This document shows, in pieces, positions 34,403-44,720 of a stretch of DNA of 64,000 nucleotides. This DNA is from CAZDET01 sp964504335. Lineage in GTDB: Bacteria; Bacteroidota; Bacteroidia; Chitinophagales; Saprospiraceae. A program made the translations under genes and the position numbers. Below the pieces are notes generated by a model. That model saw only the letters and a program-made list of their open reading frames with translations. It was not told the origin of the DNA and did no database searches. The first letter of the stretch is position 1. Every line of letters begins with the position of its first letter. The stretch covers positions 36,047 to 100,046 of the forward strand of contig CAZDET010000011.1 of the NCBI GenBank assembly GCA_964504335.1, read 5' to 3'.

Positions 34403-35515
34403 TTACTGTCCGCCATCCACGATTAGCTCCTGGAGCTCTACGTTTTCCCGCCGCATCCGACGGCCATTTCGAACAAAATCGATCGAAACGATATCTCCGG
34501 GGCGGTGGATGGCCACCTGTTCTTGCAATTCGGGTACAGAATTGGTAGGGACATTATTGACCGATACGATCACATCTCCCTTGCTCAACCCCGCCTTGTC
34601 GGCGCTGGAATAGCGGTTAATGTTGGTGATGAGCACGCCTGTCGCGCTTTCCAGCCCCAGGCGCCGGGCCATATCCACGTTCAAATCCCGGATACCAACC
34701 CCGAGCACTGCTCTGCGCACTCTGCGGTAATCGCGCAAATCTTCCACCACTTTGGCCATCAGATTGGAAGGGACGGCGAAGGAGTAGCCTTCAAAGTTGC
34801 CTTTTTTAGAAATGATGGCCGTATTAATCCCAATCAGTTCGCCCCGTGCGTTGATCAGCGCGCCTCCACTATTACCGGGATTAACGACGGCATCCGTTTG
34901 AATAAAACTTTCTACGGCATAGGCGCCGTCGAGGATATTGATGCTGCGTCCCTTGGCACTCACGATGCCGGCGGTAACCGTCGAAAAGAGATTGAAGGGA
35001 TTGCCCACTGCAAGTACCCATTCGCCCACCTCGACGGCATCGGAATCACCGATCAGGGCCGGTTCCAGGTTTTCCGCCTCTATTTTTATCAGGGCCAGGT
35101 CGGTACTGGGATCCAGCCCGATGACGGTTGCCGGAAAGCGCCGCTTATCGGCCAATTGTACGCGGAAGCCCTCCCCTTCGTCAACGACATGGTGATTGGT
35201 GATGATGTAGCCGTCGCGACTGATGATTACTCCGGAGCCTCCGGAGGTCCGGTATCCCTGCTCATTGAGTACAATGATGTTCACTACGGAGCGAACCGCC
35301 CGACGAGCCACCCCCCGAAAATCGGGAAGATCGGCAAAGGAGTTGATTTGGGGGGATTGATTAAGTGCCCGTGCCTCCGCCGTCTGACTCACCAACAAGG
35401 CACTTCCGTCCGAATACGCGGGGTTGTGGATACCCAAACCGAACAACTGACTCAACAGCAAGGTGGCGACCGTACTGATCATTGCCACGAGCGCGTAGCC
35501 CCAACTATTTTTCAT
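34403..35515 (-). CDS. HtrA/DegQ-family periplasmic serine protease with one PDZ domain
   Basis: HtrA proteases degrade misfolded envelope proteins. From ATG 35515 the product has 370 residues: a membrane anchor or signal sequence (about 6-27), a trypsin-like domain and one PDZ domain (about 270-360, GVLITNINRYSSADKAGLSKGDVIVSVN). The catalytic triad is complete: H109 (TNHHVV), D139 (STDLALIK) and S216 (NPGNSGG). The frame extends to 35557, but only the later ATG places the hydrophobic segment at the N-terminus. Many Do proteases have two PDZ domains; this one has one. Confidence 0.93.
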   Translation of the reverse strand: MKNSWGYALVAMISTVATLLLSQLFGLGIHNPAYSDGSALLVSQTAEARALNQSPQINSFADLPDFRGVARRAVRSVVNIIVLNEQGYRTSGGSGVIISRDGYIITNHHVVDEGEGFRVQLADKRRFPATVIGLDPSTDLALIKIEAENLEPALIGDSDAVEVGEWVLAVGNPFNLFSTVTAGIVSAKGRSINILDGAYAVESFIQTDAVVNPGNSGGALINARGELIGINTAIISKKGNFEGYSFAVPSNLMAKVVEDLRDYRRVRRAVLGVGIRDLNVDMARRLGLESATGVLITNINRYSSADKAGLSKGDVIVSVNNVPTNSVPELQEQVAIHRPGDIVSIDFVRNGRRMRRENVELQELIVDGGQ

Positions 35516-35641
35516 GCACCGGGGATTAAAATTTTTCAGGATATATTCACTACTCAATCTAACGAATGAATGCCAGAACTACTAGTTAAGGAAATAATAA
35601 AAAGCAGGAAATACCCGAAGGCCGTAAAAAATTTGGTGGTG

Positions 35642-37957
35642 CTATGCCGCCGCAATTGGTGCCCCTAGCAACCGGTCGGGAATCCCGAAGGCATCGATCA
35701 GGGCACCGGCCTCGGGCCGGACCTCCGCACAGAGCACATCGACGGCCTTGCGAATCGCCTTGCTCTTATTGCCGCTGATGTAGTCGTGCTCGAGGTACCA
35801 CGCCCGGTGTTCCTCCAACACACTGACGCCATAGAGTTGACGCAGCCGGTCGAGGGCTTGCCGCACTCTGCCTTCCGGAAGCCGTTCTACGGCTGCAACA
35901 AATTGGCGCAGCACCAGGTGTTCTGCGTAGGCCGTAGCTAGTGCAATCATGTGCGTTTGGCACTCCAGGCCAGCTTCGAAGGCAGATTGCCCGGATTTGA
36001 TGAGGCTGCGCAGCCGTTGGGCTAAGGTGGACGTCAGGCGGTATTCGCGAAATTGCAGGGCACTGAGCTGAAAATCGGCATCGGTCAGGTGCTCCCGGCT
36101 CGTATTGCGGATTACCACCGGATTTTGTTCGGTCAACACGGTGGTGATCCGGCGACCAATGTACCGGAGCACAGCCATGTTTCCTTCTTCGTAAAACGAT
36201 TTCCGAAATTCGGAAAGGACACCCTTTGCCACCAGTTGCATAAGAACGGTATTATCCCCTTCGAAGGTGGTGAAGATTTCCGTATCGGCCTTGAGATCGG
36301 CGAAGCGATTTTCGGCCAAGTACCCCTTCCCTCCGCAGGCTTCGCGGCATTCCTGAATGCAATCGGTTGTAAACCAGGTGGCGTGGGCCTTTAATGCCGC
36401 CGCCATCGTTTCGATTTCCCGAATATCCGCTTCCGCCCGGCCGACGAATCGATCCAGCAGATAATCGAGCGCAAAGTGCAAGGCATAGGCTTTGGCCAGC
36501 AGGGGAAGAAGACGCCGCTGCTGATTGGGGTAATCCAGAATGAGCATTTCCGGCTCATTGGGTGCCGGGCCAAACTGCCGCCTGCGCAGACCGAAACGAA
36601 TGGCAATGGCCAAGGCCGATTTGGCCGCGCTTAATCCGGCCCGCGGCACGAATACCCGCCCTCCTACCAGCGTGCCCAACATCGTGAAAAAGCGGCGCGA
36701 GGGATGCTCGATGGGGCTGTGGTAGTTGCCCTCCGCATCAACGCTCCCGAATCGATCGAGTAAATTGCCTCGGGGTATGCGCACCTGATCGAACCAAATG
36801 CGGCCGTTGTCCACGCCGTTCAATCCCATTTTATAGCCATTATCTGCCACACGGATGCCGGGCAACAGGTAGCCTTCGGGGTCGCGCATGGGCACGAGAA
36901 AGGCATGCACCCCCCTAGTTTCTCCATCTACGATCAGTTGGGCAAATACCGAGCCCATCCGGGCATCCATTGCGTTGCCGATGTATTCCTTACCCGCCTG
37001 GACATGAGGGGTATGGATGACGAATTCATCCGTTTCGGGGTCGTAAACCGCCGTCGTCTCCAGCCCGCGCACGTTGGAGCCGTGACCGGTTTCCGTCATG
37101 GCAAAGCAACCGGGAAGGTCAAGGCGTCCAATGGCTTCCAGGTAGGTATCGTGATGGTAGGTGGTGCCAAGGTTCAATACCGAGCCGCCCCACAATCCAA
37201 ACTGAACGCCAAATTTGATGGCAAGGCTTAAATCGTGGTACCCCAATTGCTCAAACACGGCCGCATAACGGGCCATATCATCCTGACCGCCGTAAGCGAG
37301 CGGATAGCTCAATGCTCCGAAACCTTCCGCTGCCAACAATCGGCACCACTGCAGCACCTGGCTGCGGTGTTCTTCCTTCACCCGCATCGTGCGTCGCTCG
37401 AAAGCCGGTGAAGTGAGCAGTTCGCGCAGTTGGTCTTTTGTTTCCCGGAACGGTCCATCCAGCAGATGCTGCAATACCTCCACCTCAAAGGGCGGGGGTT
37501 GCCGGTCCTGAAAAGCGGTTTCCCGATGGGGAAAGATGGTTCGATAAGCCAATTCGATGGATGGCCCCAATTGCTGTTCGAGTAGATGGAGTTGCTGCCG
37601 CCACGAATCATTTTGCCACCCCTCGGCTTCTACTTCCTCGAACGCTTGTTCAGCCAGCCAGAAGCCCAGGTCGGTAAGGGAGGCATTCGGCGTATCCCCA
37701 AATGCGGCGCTGGCCCGCTTGGTTTCGATTTCCCATAGCTTAAACAAATCTCTACTCGGTGGCCGGCTAGGATCACTCCAGCGCAGCAGGAGCGATTGAT
37801 CTTCGGCCGTTAAAAAAGGCAACTCGCTCGCCTGCTGGCGCAAGGCCCGAATCTCGGGAATCGAAAGGGATCGATCCGTCCAGGCAGCATATAATATCGG
37901 GATGAGGGCCCGTACACCCGGCGCAAATTCACCACTTATTTGAACGTTCGCAGTCAT
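35642..37957 (-). CDS. Acyl-CoA oxidase/dehydrogenase-family flavoenzyme
   Basis: The 771-residue product is far longer than a standard acyl-CoA dehydrogenase (about 390) and matches the oxidase layout. It has an N-terminal helical domain, then GCFAMTETGHGSNVRGLETTA (a flavin-binding stretch), the mid domain GRVFVPRAGLSAAKSALAIAIRFGLRRRQFGP, and FTTFEGDNTVLMQLVAKGVL, the oxidase-type active-site segment. A C-terminal helical domain follows. It should oxidise acyl-CoA to enoyl-CoA; whether oxygen is the acceptor is not provable here. It stands alone, divergent from the helicase gene. Confidence 0.9.
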   Translation of the reverse strand: MTANVQISGEFAPGVRALIPILYAAWTDRSLSIPEIRALRQQASELPFLTAEDQSLLLRWSDPSRPPSRDLFKLWEIETKRASAAFGDTPNASLTDLGFWLAEQAFEEVEAEGWQNDSWRQQLHLLEQQLGPSIELAYRTIFPHRETAFQDRQPPPFEVEVLQHLLDGPFRETKDQLRELLTSPAFERRTMRVKEEHRSQVLQWCRLLAAEGFGALSYPLAYGGQDDMARYAAVFEQLGYHDLSLAIKFGVQFGLWGGSVLNLGTTYHHDTYLEAIGRLDLPGCFAMTETGHGSNVRGLETTAVYDPETDEFVIHTPHVQAGKEYIGNAMDARMGSVFAQLIVDGETRGVHAFLVPMRDPEGYLLPGIRVADNGYKMGLNGVDNGRIWFDQVRIPRGNLLDRFGSVDAEGNYHSPIEHPSRRFFTMLGTLVGGRVFVPRAGLSAAKSALAIAIRFGLRRRQFGPAPNEPEMLILDYPNQQRRLLPLLAKAYALHFALDYLLDRFVGRAEADIREIETMAAALKAHATWFTTDCIQECREACGGKGYLAENRFADLKADTEIFTTFEGDNTVLMQLVAKGVLSEFRKSFYEEGNMAVLRYIGRRITTVLTEQNPVVIRNTSREHLTDADFQLSALQFREYRLTSTLAQRLRSLIKSGQSAFEAGLECQTHMIALATAYAEHLVLRQFVAAVERLPEGRVRQALDRLRQLYGVSVLEEHRAWYLEHDYISGNKSKAIRKAVDVLCAEVRPEAGALIDAFGIPDRLLGAPIAAA

Positions 37958-38038
37958 ATCTTATATTGGAGGCTTCCTACATCCAACGGAACGGCCGCCT
38001 GGGTGGTTGTGGGTTGGTTTTTTCGTGAGTACAGGTAT

Positions 38039-41000
38039 ATGCTAGAATCCCTAAAGATCATTTCAGCGGGGGCGGGTAGTGGAAAAACCTACCGCCTTAC
38101 GGAAGAGTTGGTTCAGTTGTTAGTAGACGGGAGTGTTCGGGCGGAGGGTATCATTGCAACGACCTTCACCCGGAAAGCCGCCGCCGAATTGCAGGAGCGC
38201 GTGCGGGTACGCTTGCTCCAGCAGGGGCTAAGTGCTCAGGCCGACCAGTTGACGAACGCGCTCATCGGCACGGTGCACGGATTGGGGGTTAAGCTATTGC
38301 GTCGATTTGCCTACGAGGCCGGCGTTTCTCCCCAGGTAGATATCATTGCCGACGAGGACCAACAGCGCCTCTTCAATCTCTCGCTTTCCTCCGTGCTGGC
38401 TATGGAGCGCGTGGAACGCTTCGAACAATTGGTGGGCCACCTCGGACTGAATAAGCGGCGCTCCGATTACGATTGGCGCGCCCAGGTGCGCGCGCTCATC
38501 GATGTGGCTCGGGCCAACAATTTTTCGCCCGATGACCTCGATCGCAGCAAGCAGCGCTCCTGGGAATCCTTCCGGACGTATCTGCCTGAACCCGATCCGA
38601 GCCTCGGCGATCGGCTCTACGAGGAGCTGCGCCAACAGCTGTCTACCTGCCGGGTAGCGCTGTCGGAGCAAACATCCGACACTACCCGAAAAACCCAGCA
38701 GGTCGCCGACGATATTCGGGCAATTGAATCCGAACTGCAACGGCGCAAGAAATTGCACTGGCATACCTGGGTTAAAATTACCAAGCTCTCGCCCGGGAAA
38801 AAAAGTACGGATCTCGTGGGGCCTCTGCTGGAATGTGCGGGCCGACACGCGTCGCTGCCGGCGTTTCAGGAGGATATTCGCGATTTCATCTTTTTAGTGT
38901 TCGATACCAGCCGGGCGGCCATCGAAGAATACCAACGCTATAAAAAAAGCCGGGGGCTGATCGATTACACCGACATGGAAGTGCTCGTCAATCAGTTGCT
39001 CGACCATTCGGTCGTGCAGGAGGCCCTGCGCGCGGAGATCGATCTGCTGATGGTCGACGAGTTTCAGGATACCAGCCCCATTCAGCTGGAGATATTTCTA
39101 AAACTCTCCCAACTCGCCAGTCAAAGTATCTGGGTGGGCGATCCCAAGCAAAGCATTTACGGTTTTCGGGGTGCCGAACCGCGGCTCATGCGGGCCATAA
39201 TCGATGCGGCGGGAGGGGTTCAGGCGGAAAACATTCAGCGCCATTCCTGGCGTTCGCGGCAGGAACTGGTATACGCATCCAACGCCATTTTCACCAAGGC
39301 ATTCGATCAGGTTCGACCCGAGGAGGTTGCTCTCGATCCGATGCGGATGCCCGAAGGCAATCGTTTTTTTCCGGCGGAGCCCAGCGCTCTTTCGGAGCAG
39401 CCGGCTCTTCGTCACTGGCATTTTGCCCCAGAAGACGGTAGTAAGCGCACCAACCGCGATTGGTTCAACCAAAGCATTGCGCGGGCGCTGGCCGAATGGC
39501 TGGCCGGCGACCCCGTTATTCTTCCGAAAGGCGCGCAGGAGGTCCGAAGGATGCAGCCAGGCGATGTGGCAATTCTCTGCCGGTCTAATAAGGAATGTGT
39601 CCAAATGGCCGATGCCCTCCACCAGGCCGGCCTCCAGGCCACTATCGCCCGCAGCGGACTGCTCGATACTGCCGAGGCCGTTCTGATTTTGGCCTGTTTA
39701 AAATTCTTGCTCAATGCAGAAGACAGCCTGTCAGTTGCCGAAATCCTCCGCCTTGGTAGCGGCCAATCACTGGAGGCAATTGTGGCCGAACGAATCGAGT
39801 TTCTCCAGGGCTCCCAAACCGGTCCGTGGGGCCTGCAGGATACCCGCATTCAACAATTAGAAGCTTTGCGGCCCCGCACCCGGGAATTATCCAGCGCCGA
39901 AACCCTGGACCTCGTGTTGGAAGAACTCGATCTGAGGCGCCGGATCGTTGGCTGGGGAAAAGCCGAACAGCGCCTGGCCAACGTCGATGTGCTGCGGCAA
40001 TTAGCGCTTCAGTACGAAGACAACTGCAATCGGATTCACTCCGCAGCCTCGCTCGGGGGCTTTTTGCTCTTCCTCGGCGAGCTGGGCCGACGCGGCGACG
40101 ATCTTCAGGCCGCCACCGCCACCAACGATGCCGTACAGGTACTTACGTATCACAAAAGTAAAGGTCTGGAATGGCCGGCCGTTATCTGTCACAGCCTCGA
40201 ACAACCGCTTCGGGCCGAAGTATGGGGCGTCGATATTATCCCGGAATCCGATACAGTCGATTTGGAGCACGTCCTGGCCAATCGTTGGCTCCGCTACTGG
40301 GTCAATCCTTACGGAGATCAGTTATCGGGAACGGCACTGCATGCGGCACTGACGGATAGTACCGAACAGCAAATCAAAAAGACACAGGCACGCGAAGAGG
40401 AAGCTCGCTTACTGTACGTCGGCCTTACCCGGGCCCGCGACTTTCTGGTGTTTCCCACCCGCATCGGCCAGGCAACGGGGTGGCTCAACCGCGTGTACAA
40501 TAAGGGCGACGCGGGCATCCCCACCCTCGACGAGCAAACCGACCAAACACCCTGGTCTTGGAAGGACTGCCATCTGGATAAAGCGACGCAGGTTTTTCTT
40601 TTTCCAAAAACCTTCCCTACTGCTCCCCTGCCGCCCGAGGTCGTTCGGTTTCTGGCACCGCGGTCCGGTCGTGCCGAGCCTCCTTATCTTCCCTACCACC
40701 TGCTGCCCTACGATCCCGCGGGTGGGATACTCAAATCCAATTGCGGGCAACTGGACCAGTACGCCGGTGCAGCGGACCTCCAGATAGAAGGCGATCCGCA
40801 CCAGGTGGGTCGCTGCAGAAAGGCCTTTCTTACCGCCAGCGCCTTACTCGGCGATGCGGAAGACGGCAGCGAATTGGCCCGGGCACATTTGCGCCGGTTC
40901 GATCTTTCGGAATCTGCGGCGCCACAGCTAATTCGTCAATCCGCTGCCTGGGGCGAATGGCTCCGCCAGTATGAGACAGCGGCGCAGTACCATCTTCACT

Positions 41001-41281
41001 ATCCCATTCGCTACACGGAAAACGGGCGGGTGCTCGATGCCGTGATTGACTGGCTGTTGGTCCGGGATAACGGCCTTTACTTATTCCAGTATTCCACCTT
41101 TTCGGGTGATAAATGTGACCGCAAGGCCACCGAACTCGGACCATTTCTCTACTACGCAGGCCGGGGGGCGGGCTTTGCCTTCGACCTTCCGGTGAAAGGG
41201 CGGTTCGTTCATTTCGTCAACCTAGGTCGGGTAGCCTCCGTCGACGTGCAAACGGAAGCGATGCAACAGTCGCTATTTTAG
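38039..41281 (+). CDS. AddA-like UvrD-family helicase with a degenerate nuclease site
   Basis: The 1080-residue product carries the superfamily 1A helicase motifs: ISAGAGSGKTYRL (I), TFTRKAAAELQER (Ia), VDEFQDTSPIQ (II), VGDPKQSIYGFRGAEP (III), LTYHKSKGLEWPAVI (V) and LLYVGLTRARDFLV (VI). The C-terminus looks like the RecB/AddA nuclease fold, and D1004 (AVID) is kept. The catalytic DYK of the family is QYS (1017-1019), so the nuclease is probably dead. No addB-like gene is adjacent. The frame extends to 37940, but that lies inside the divergent neighbour, so ATG 38039 is used. Confidence 0.88.
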   Translation: MLESLKIISAGAGSGKTYRLTEELVQLLVDGSVRAEGIIATTFTRKAAAELQERVRVRLLQQGLSAQADQLTNALIGTVHGLGVKLLRRFAYEAGVSPQVDIIADEDQQRLFNLSLSSVLAMERVERFEQLVGHLGLNKRRSDYDWRAQVRALIDVARANNFSPDDLDRSKQRSWESFRTYLPEPDPSLGDRLYEELRQQLSTCRVALSEQTSDTTRKTQQVADDIRAIESELQRRKKLHWHTWVKITKLSPGKKSTDLVGPLLECAGRHASLPAFQEDIRDFIFLVFDTSRAAIEEYQRYKKSRGLIDYTDMEVLVNQLLDHSVVQEALRAEIDLLMVDEFQDTSPIQLEIFLKLSQLASQSIWVGDPKQSIYGFRGAEPRLMRAIIDAAGGVQAENIQRHSWRSRQELVYASNAIFTKAFDQVRPEEVALDPMRMPEGNRFFPAEPSALSEQPALRHWHFAPEDGSKRTNRDWFNQSIARALAEWLAGDPVILPKGAQEVRRMQPGDVAILCRSNKECVQMADALHQAGLQATIARSGLLDTAEAVLILACLKFLLNAEDSLSVAEILRLGSGQSLEAIVAERIEFLQGSQTGPWGLQDTRIQQLEALRPRTRELSSAETLDLVLEELDLRRRIVGWGKAEQRLANVDVLRQLALQYEDNCNRIHSAASLGGFLLFLGELGRRGDDLQAATATNDAVQVLTYHKSKGLEWPAVICHSLEQPLRAEVWGVDIIPESDTVDLEHVLANRWLRYWVNPYGDQLSGTALHAALTDSTEQQIKKTQAREEEARLLYVGLTRARDFLVFPTRIGQATGWLNRVYNKGDAGIPTLDEQTDQTPWSWKDCHLDKATQVFLFPKTFPTAPLPPEVVRFLAPRSGRAEPPYLPYHLLPYDPAGGILKSNCGQLDQYAGAADLQIEGDPHQVGRCRKAFLTASALLGDAEDGSELARAHLRRFDLSESAAPQLIRQSAAWGEWLRQYETAAQYHLHYPIRYTENGRVLDAVIDWLLVRDNGLYLFQYSTFSGDKCDRKATELGPFLYYAGRGAGFAFDLPVKGRFVHFVNLGRVASVDVQTEAMQQSLF

Positions 41282-41287
41282 TCTCCG

Positions 41288-43657
41288 CTACTCGATGACC
41301 TCGAACCACTGCGCCAATCGGTTGCCGGCACCATCGACCAGCACGATTCGGTGCCGACCGGGTGGTGGCCGGAGTTTCATGGTATGAAACTGACGGGTGC
41401 TGCCCAGGTATTCGGAATCGAGATGCCAGAAAACGACGGCCTCCGGATCGCGGTGAGCCACCTCGAAAATAGTAGCAGAAGGGCTGCCGTCCAGATCGCG
41501 CGGCACAAAAATGCGGCTGGGTCGACGCGGATAGATAAGTTGCATAGGTCGATCCTGGACGGAGGTGGGAGTACAGCCAGGACGCCAGGGAGGCAACAGG
41601 GCGTAGTCGGGATGCAAGCTGCGGTAGTAATACGCCTGAAGAGGCGGCAATACAAACCAACTCCGCGCCACCACGTCCTCTGCCGCAGCGCAGTCTAAAT
41701 TGGTACGGAAGGCACCTTCTCGATCTGTATGAATCACCTGATGGAACGTACAGGACGGCCCGCTCAGAACCGATTGGGGCACCCATGCCGAATCGGTGGG
41801 GCAAATGGGTAAGGCCCGGTAGCCGCTTTGAGCACAAACGGTAGTGCGGCGCATTTCATCGTAGGGAGGTTCGAACCAGGGGCGCTCGTCGGCCGGCAAG
41901 GCTCCGAATACGTCAAAGAGGACGGGGGCCGCAGCTCGTACGCCCACGAGACCGGGGCGGCCGGTGCCGTCGGCATTGCCCACCCAAACGCCCACGGCAT
42001 AGCGCGGACTGATACCAATGGCCCAGGCATCGCGAAACCCAAAGCTGGTCCCCGTTTTCCAGGCGATGCGCCGACCGATACGATACTCTCGCCAGCCGGT
42101 TGCCGTACCTGGCCGGCGCACTTCCTGCATGGCTTCCACCACCGCGTAGGCAGCGCCGGCCCCGAGTAAGCGGGGATATGGGCTCAGGATGGTATCTCTA
42201 TCGATTGGTGCGGTCTGTAAATAGTGTGGAGGGTGCCAATCCGCCGCGCGGTAGCGGCCCTGTTGAGGATAATAGTGGTTGAGCATCCGTGCCATCGAAG
42301 CATACCAGCCCGTTATTTCCCAGAGGTCTACCTCGCAGCCACCTAGTACGATGGATAAGCCGTAGTGCCCGGCCGGCCGGTCAATATGCCGGAAGTTCCA
42401 CTTCTGCAATGCATAGTGAAAGCGCTCAGTACTGTACTCTTTAAGCAGGTGCACCATCGGTACGTTGAGCGAACGAGACAACGCCTCGTTGGCCGGTACT
42501 GCTCCGTCGTAGGTTTCTTCAAAATTGGCGGGCCGAAAATCCCGAAAGGGGCTAGGGACATCCGGCAACAGGCTGGCGGGCAAAATCAACCCATCCTGCA
42601 GCGATAAGCCAAACAAGAGCGGCTTCAATAAACTCCCGGGGCTTCGGGGTGCCCGGATGATGTCTACAGCGGGGCTGTACTCCGCATCATTGTCCGTTAC
42701 ATTTCCCAGGTACGAGAGGGCCGCTCCTGTTTCCACATCGACCACCAATACGGCCAGGTTGTGGATACGATTGCCCTGTAGTTCGTGCTGGTGTCGCTCA
42801 GCGATGGCACGCAGCCGCCTTTGCAACGATTGGTCGATGCTCGTTCGATAGCGCCCCGGGCCGTGTTCTTGTCGCGCTCGTTCCAGCAAATGGGTTGCCA
42901 CTCTCGGCAATTCCAGGGGCTGCTCCGGTAGCGGCTCGGCCAGGGCCAACTCCAGATCTGTATCCGTCATTTTACCAAATTCGTGGAGGAGTCGCAGCAG
43001 CCGGTCGCGCTTTCGGCGAAGTTGTGCTCGGTTGCGCCCCGGATGGATCAGGGCAGGGCTATTGGGCAGGACAGCGAGGGTGGCGGCTTCCGCCCAACTG
43101 AGCCGCAGGTGGGTTTTCCCGAAGTAGCGCCAGGCGGCGGCTTCCACGCCTACCACATTTCCACCGAAGGGCGCGTGGGCTGCCCAGAGACGCAGAATAT
43201 CCGCTTTGGAGTAGGTCAGATCGAGTCGAAGTGCCAACAATATTTCCCAGCACTTGCGCAACCACGTACGCGGTGGATTGCCCTGGCTGAGTCGCACCAC
43301 CTGCATCGTCAACGTACTTCCCCCGCTGACGATCCGACCGGCAGCAACATTATCGCGAACTGCCCGCCCCAAGGCAATCGCATCCACCCCCGGATGGCGG
43401 TAAAAGCGGCGGTCTTCAAAGTGGATGATTGCCTGGGTCAGCTTTTCCGACAAGCTATCCGGCGGGGGAAAGCGCCACTGCCCATCCTCAGCGATCTGCG
43501 CACTGAGTAAATCGCCCTGCCGATCTTCGAGTACCGTCGCAACCGGCGTATCAAACAGCGGCCGGGGCAACCCAAACCACCAGCTGGCCACCAGCAGTAT
43601 AATCAGAGGTAACCCATATCGCCAGTGCGGCGCCCATCGAAGGAAACGATTAATCAC
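41288..43657 (-). CDS. pbpC: Penicillin-binding protein 1C
   Basis: PBP1C is a bifunctional peptidoglycan synthase. The 789 residues have a membrane anchor (about 16-28), a GT51 transglycosylase domain with E81 in EDRRFYRHPG, and a transpeptidase domain with SLLK (S342, K345), SRSLN and KTGTS. A C-terminal BiPBP_C domain (about 700-789) is characteristic of the 1C type. The usual alpha-2-macroglobulin partner is absent. Its start overlaps the upstream lipoprotein gene by 8 bp, so the two are coupled. It converges with the helicase gene, 6 bp apart. Confidence 0.95.
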   Translation of the reverse strand: MINRFLRWAPHWRYGLPLIILLVASWWFGLPRPLFDTPVATVLEDRQGDLLSAQIAEDGQWRFPPPDSLSEKLTQAIIHFEDRRFYRHPGVDAIALGRAVRDNVAAGRIVSGGSTLTMQVVRLSQGNPPRTWLRKCWEILLALRLDLTYSKADILRLWAAHAPFGGNVVGVEAAAWRYFGKTHLRLSWAEAATLAVLPNSPALIHPGRNRAQLRRKRDRLLRLLHEFGKMTDTDLELALAEPLPEQPLELPRVATHLLERARQEHGPGRYRTSIDQSLQRRLRAIAERHQHELQGNRIHNLAVLVVDVETGAALSYLGNVTDNDAEYSPAVDIIRAPRSPGSLLKPLLFGLSLQDGLILPASLLPDVPSPFRDFRPANFEETYDGAVPANEALSRSLNVPMVHLLKEYSTERFHYALQKWNFRHIDRPAGHYGLSIVLGGCEVDLWEITGWYASMARMLNHYYPQQGRYRAADWHPPHYLQTAPIDRDTILSPYPRLLGAGAAYAVVEAMQEVRRPGTATGWREYRIGRRIAWKTGTSFGFRDAWAIGISPRYAVGVWVGNADGTGRPGLVGVRAAAPVLFDVFGALPADERPWFEPPYDEMRRTTVCAQSGYRALPICPTDSAWVPQSVLSGPSCTFHQVIHTDREGAFRTNLDCAAAEDVVARSWFVLPPLQAYYYRSLHPDYALLPPWRPGCTPTSVQDRPMQLIYPRRPSRIFVPRDLDGSPSATIFEVAHRDPEAVVFWHLDSEYLGSTRQFHTMKLRPPPGRHRIVLVDGAGNRLAQWFEVIE

Positions 43658-44678
43658 GGGCAGGAAATTGATTGCTCAAATAACGGTCCAGCCGATCGAG
43701 AACCTGCTTGCCTCGCTCAGACAGGATGCGCGGCTGCCCCAGTTGCCGACCGAATAGCAGGGTAAAATTATCCGCTAGTATTTCTTCCGGATGGATGATG
43801 TAGTCTGTATTGCCTCCGGTGGCTTTGCGAAACGCAGGCGATTGTACCCAGTTGCGTTGCGGCTCTCGCACGACTAAAGTATCCCGAATAGTGTCCAATT
43901 CAAAATAGCGGATTTGGAGCGCATCCAGGTAGTCTGTATGCGCCGGAGCTTCGGTTGTAGCTTGAAAAATCAATGGAATCGTCCAAATGGAATCCAGTTG
44001 CAGGACGTAATCGGTATCTACCGCGTCGGGATTTAGCAGGAGGCGAGGCTCCAAATCTTCGGGAATCCGGATTGGGAAACCAGGGCGCTCGAATTGAATC
44101 AGAGCATACATACTATCCCGCTCCTGCCGAAAGCGGCGGCTGTAGAGGTGAAAAACTTCGTGCAGCAGCACCGTAGCAAGGTCTTCTCGCAGGGCCCGAT
44201 CTACGTCCGATTCCGGCATCAGAATAGCCCCTTGCCGGGTGAAGTACACCCCTTCGCCAAGGTGAAAGGGCTTTACCTGAAGTAGCTGTACGGTATCCGG
44301 CCACAAGCCCGGATAGCGGGCCTCTACTTCCTGAAATAATTCCTGAAAAATGCCAGACAGCCGGTTCTTGTCCCTAGGATCGAAGGCCGTCACGGCATTG
44401 GCAAGCGACTGGCGATAGTAGCTCAATAGTGCTTCGGGAGTAGAAAAGTTATCTACAGATTGGCGCAACTGCAGCGCCATGTCGAGGGGGCGAATGTGGT
44501 CGAAGTAGCCTTCGATGGGATCTTCCCGAATAATCTGACCTCCTACCTGCGGTGACAAGAAGGCCACCACATGATCCGAATCCAGTAAGACGAACTCGGT
44601 ACTTTCTGCTTCCTGGCGGCAGGCACCAAACAACAGCAGTCCAAGCACCATCAGTAAACCATTCGCCCGTTTTTTCAT
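43650..44678 (-). CDS. Lipoprotein with HExxH metallopeptidase motif
   Basis: From ATG 44678 the product has 342 residues. A lipoprotein signal ends LFGAC, with the acylated C20. A zinc-type HEVFH motif is at 173-177 in LATVLLHEVFHLYSRR. A later acidic helix, HPEEILADNFTLL, may give the third ligand, as in gluzincins. The frame could begin at 44702, but the later start gives a proper basic N-region. It overlaps pbpC by 8 bp, which suggests a role in cell-wall or envelope processing. The family is not recognised by name. Confidence 0.78.
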   Translation of the reverse strand: MKKRANGLLMVLGLLLFGACRQEAESTEFVLLDSDHVVAFLSPQVGGQIIREDPIEGYFDHIRPLDMALQLRQSVDNFSTPEALLSYYRQSLANAVTAFDPRDKNRLSGIFQELFQEVEARYPGLWPDTVQLLQVKPFHLGEGVYFTRQGAILMPESDVDRALREDLATVLLHEVFHLYSRRFRQERDSMYALIQFERPGFPIRIPEDLEPRLLLNPDAVDTDYVLQLDSIWTIPLIFQATTEAPAHTDYLDALQIRYFELDTIRDTLVVREPQRNWVQSPAFRKATGGNTDYIIHPEEILADNFTLLFGRQLGQPRILSERGKQVLDRLDRYLSNQFPARD

Positions 44679-44720
44679 ACTACAATAGTACGAACTATCC
44701 AATCAGTCAATCGAAGGTTC

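Noticed and set aside
37940..38038. 33-residue extension of the AddA-like helicase
   Set aside because: It overlaps the divergent acyl-CoA oxidase gene and lies before the motif I start that is normal for the family.
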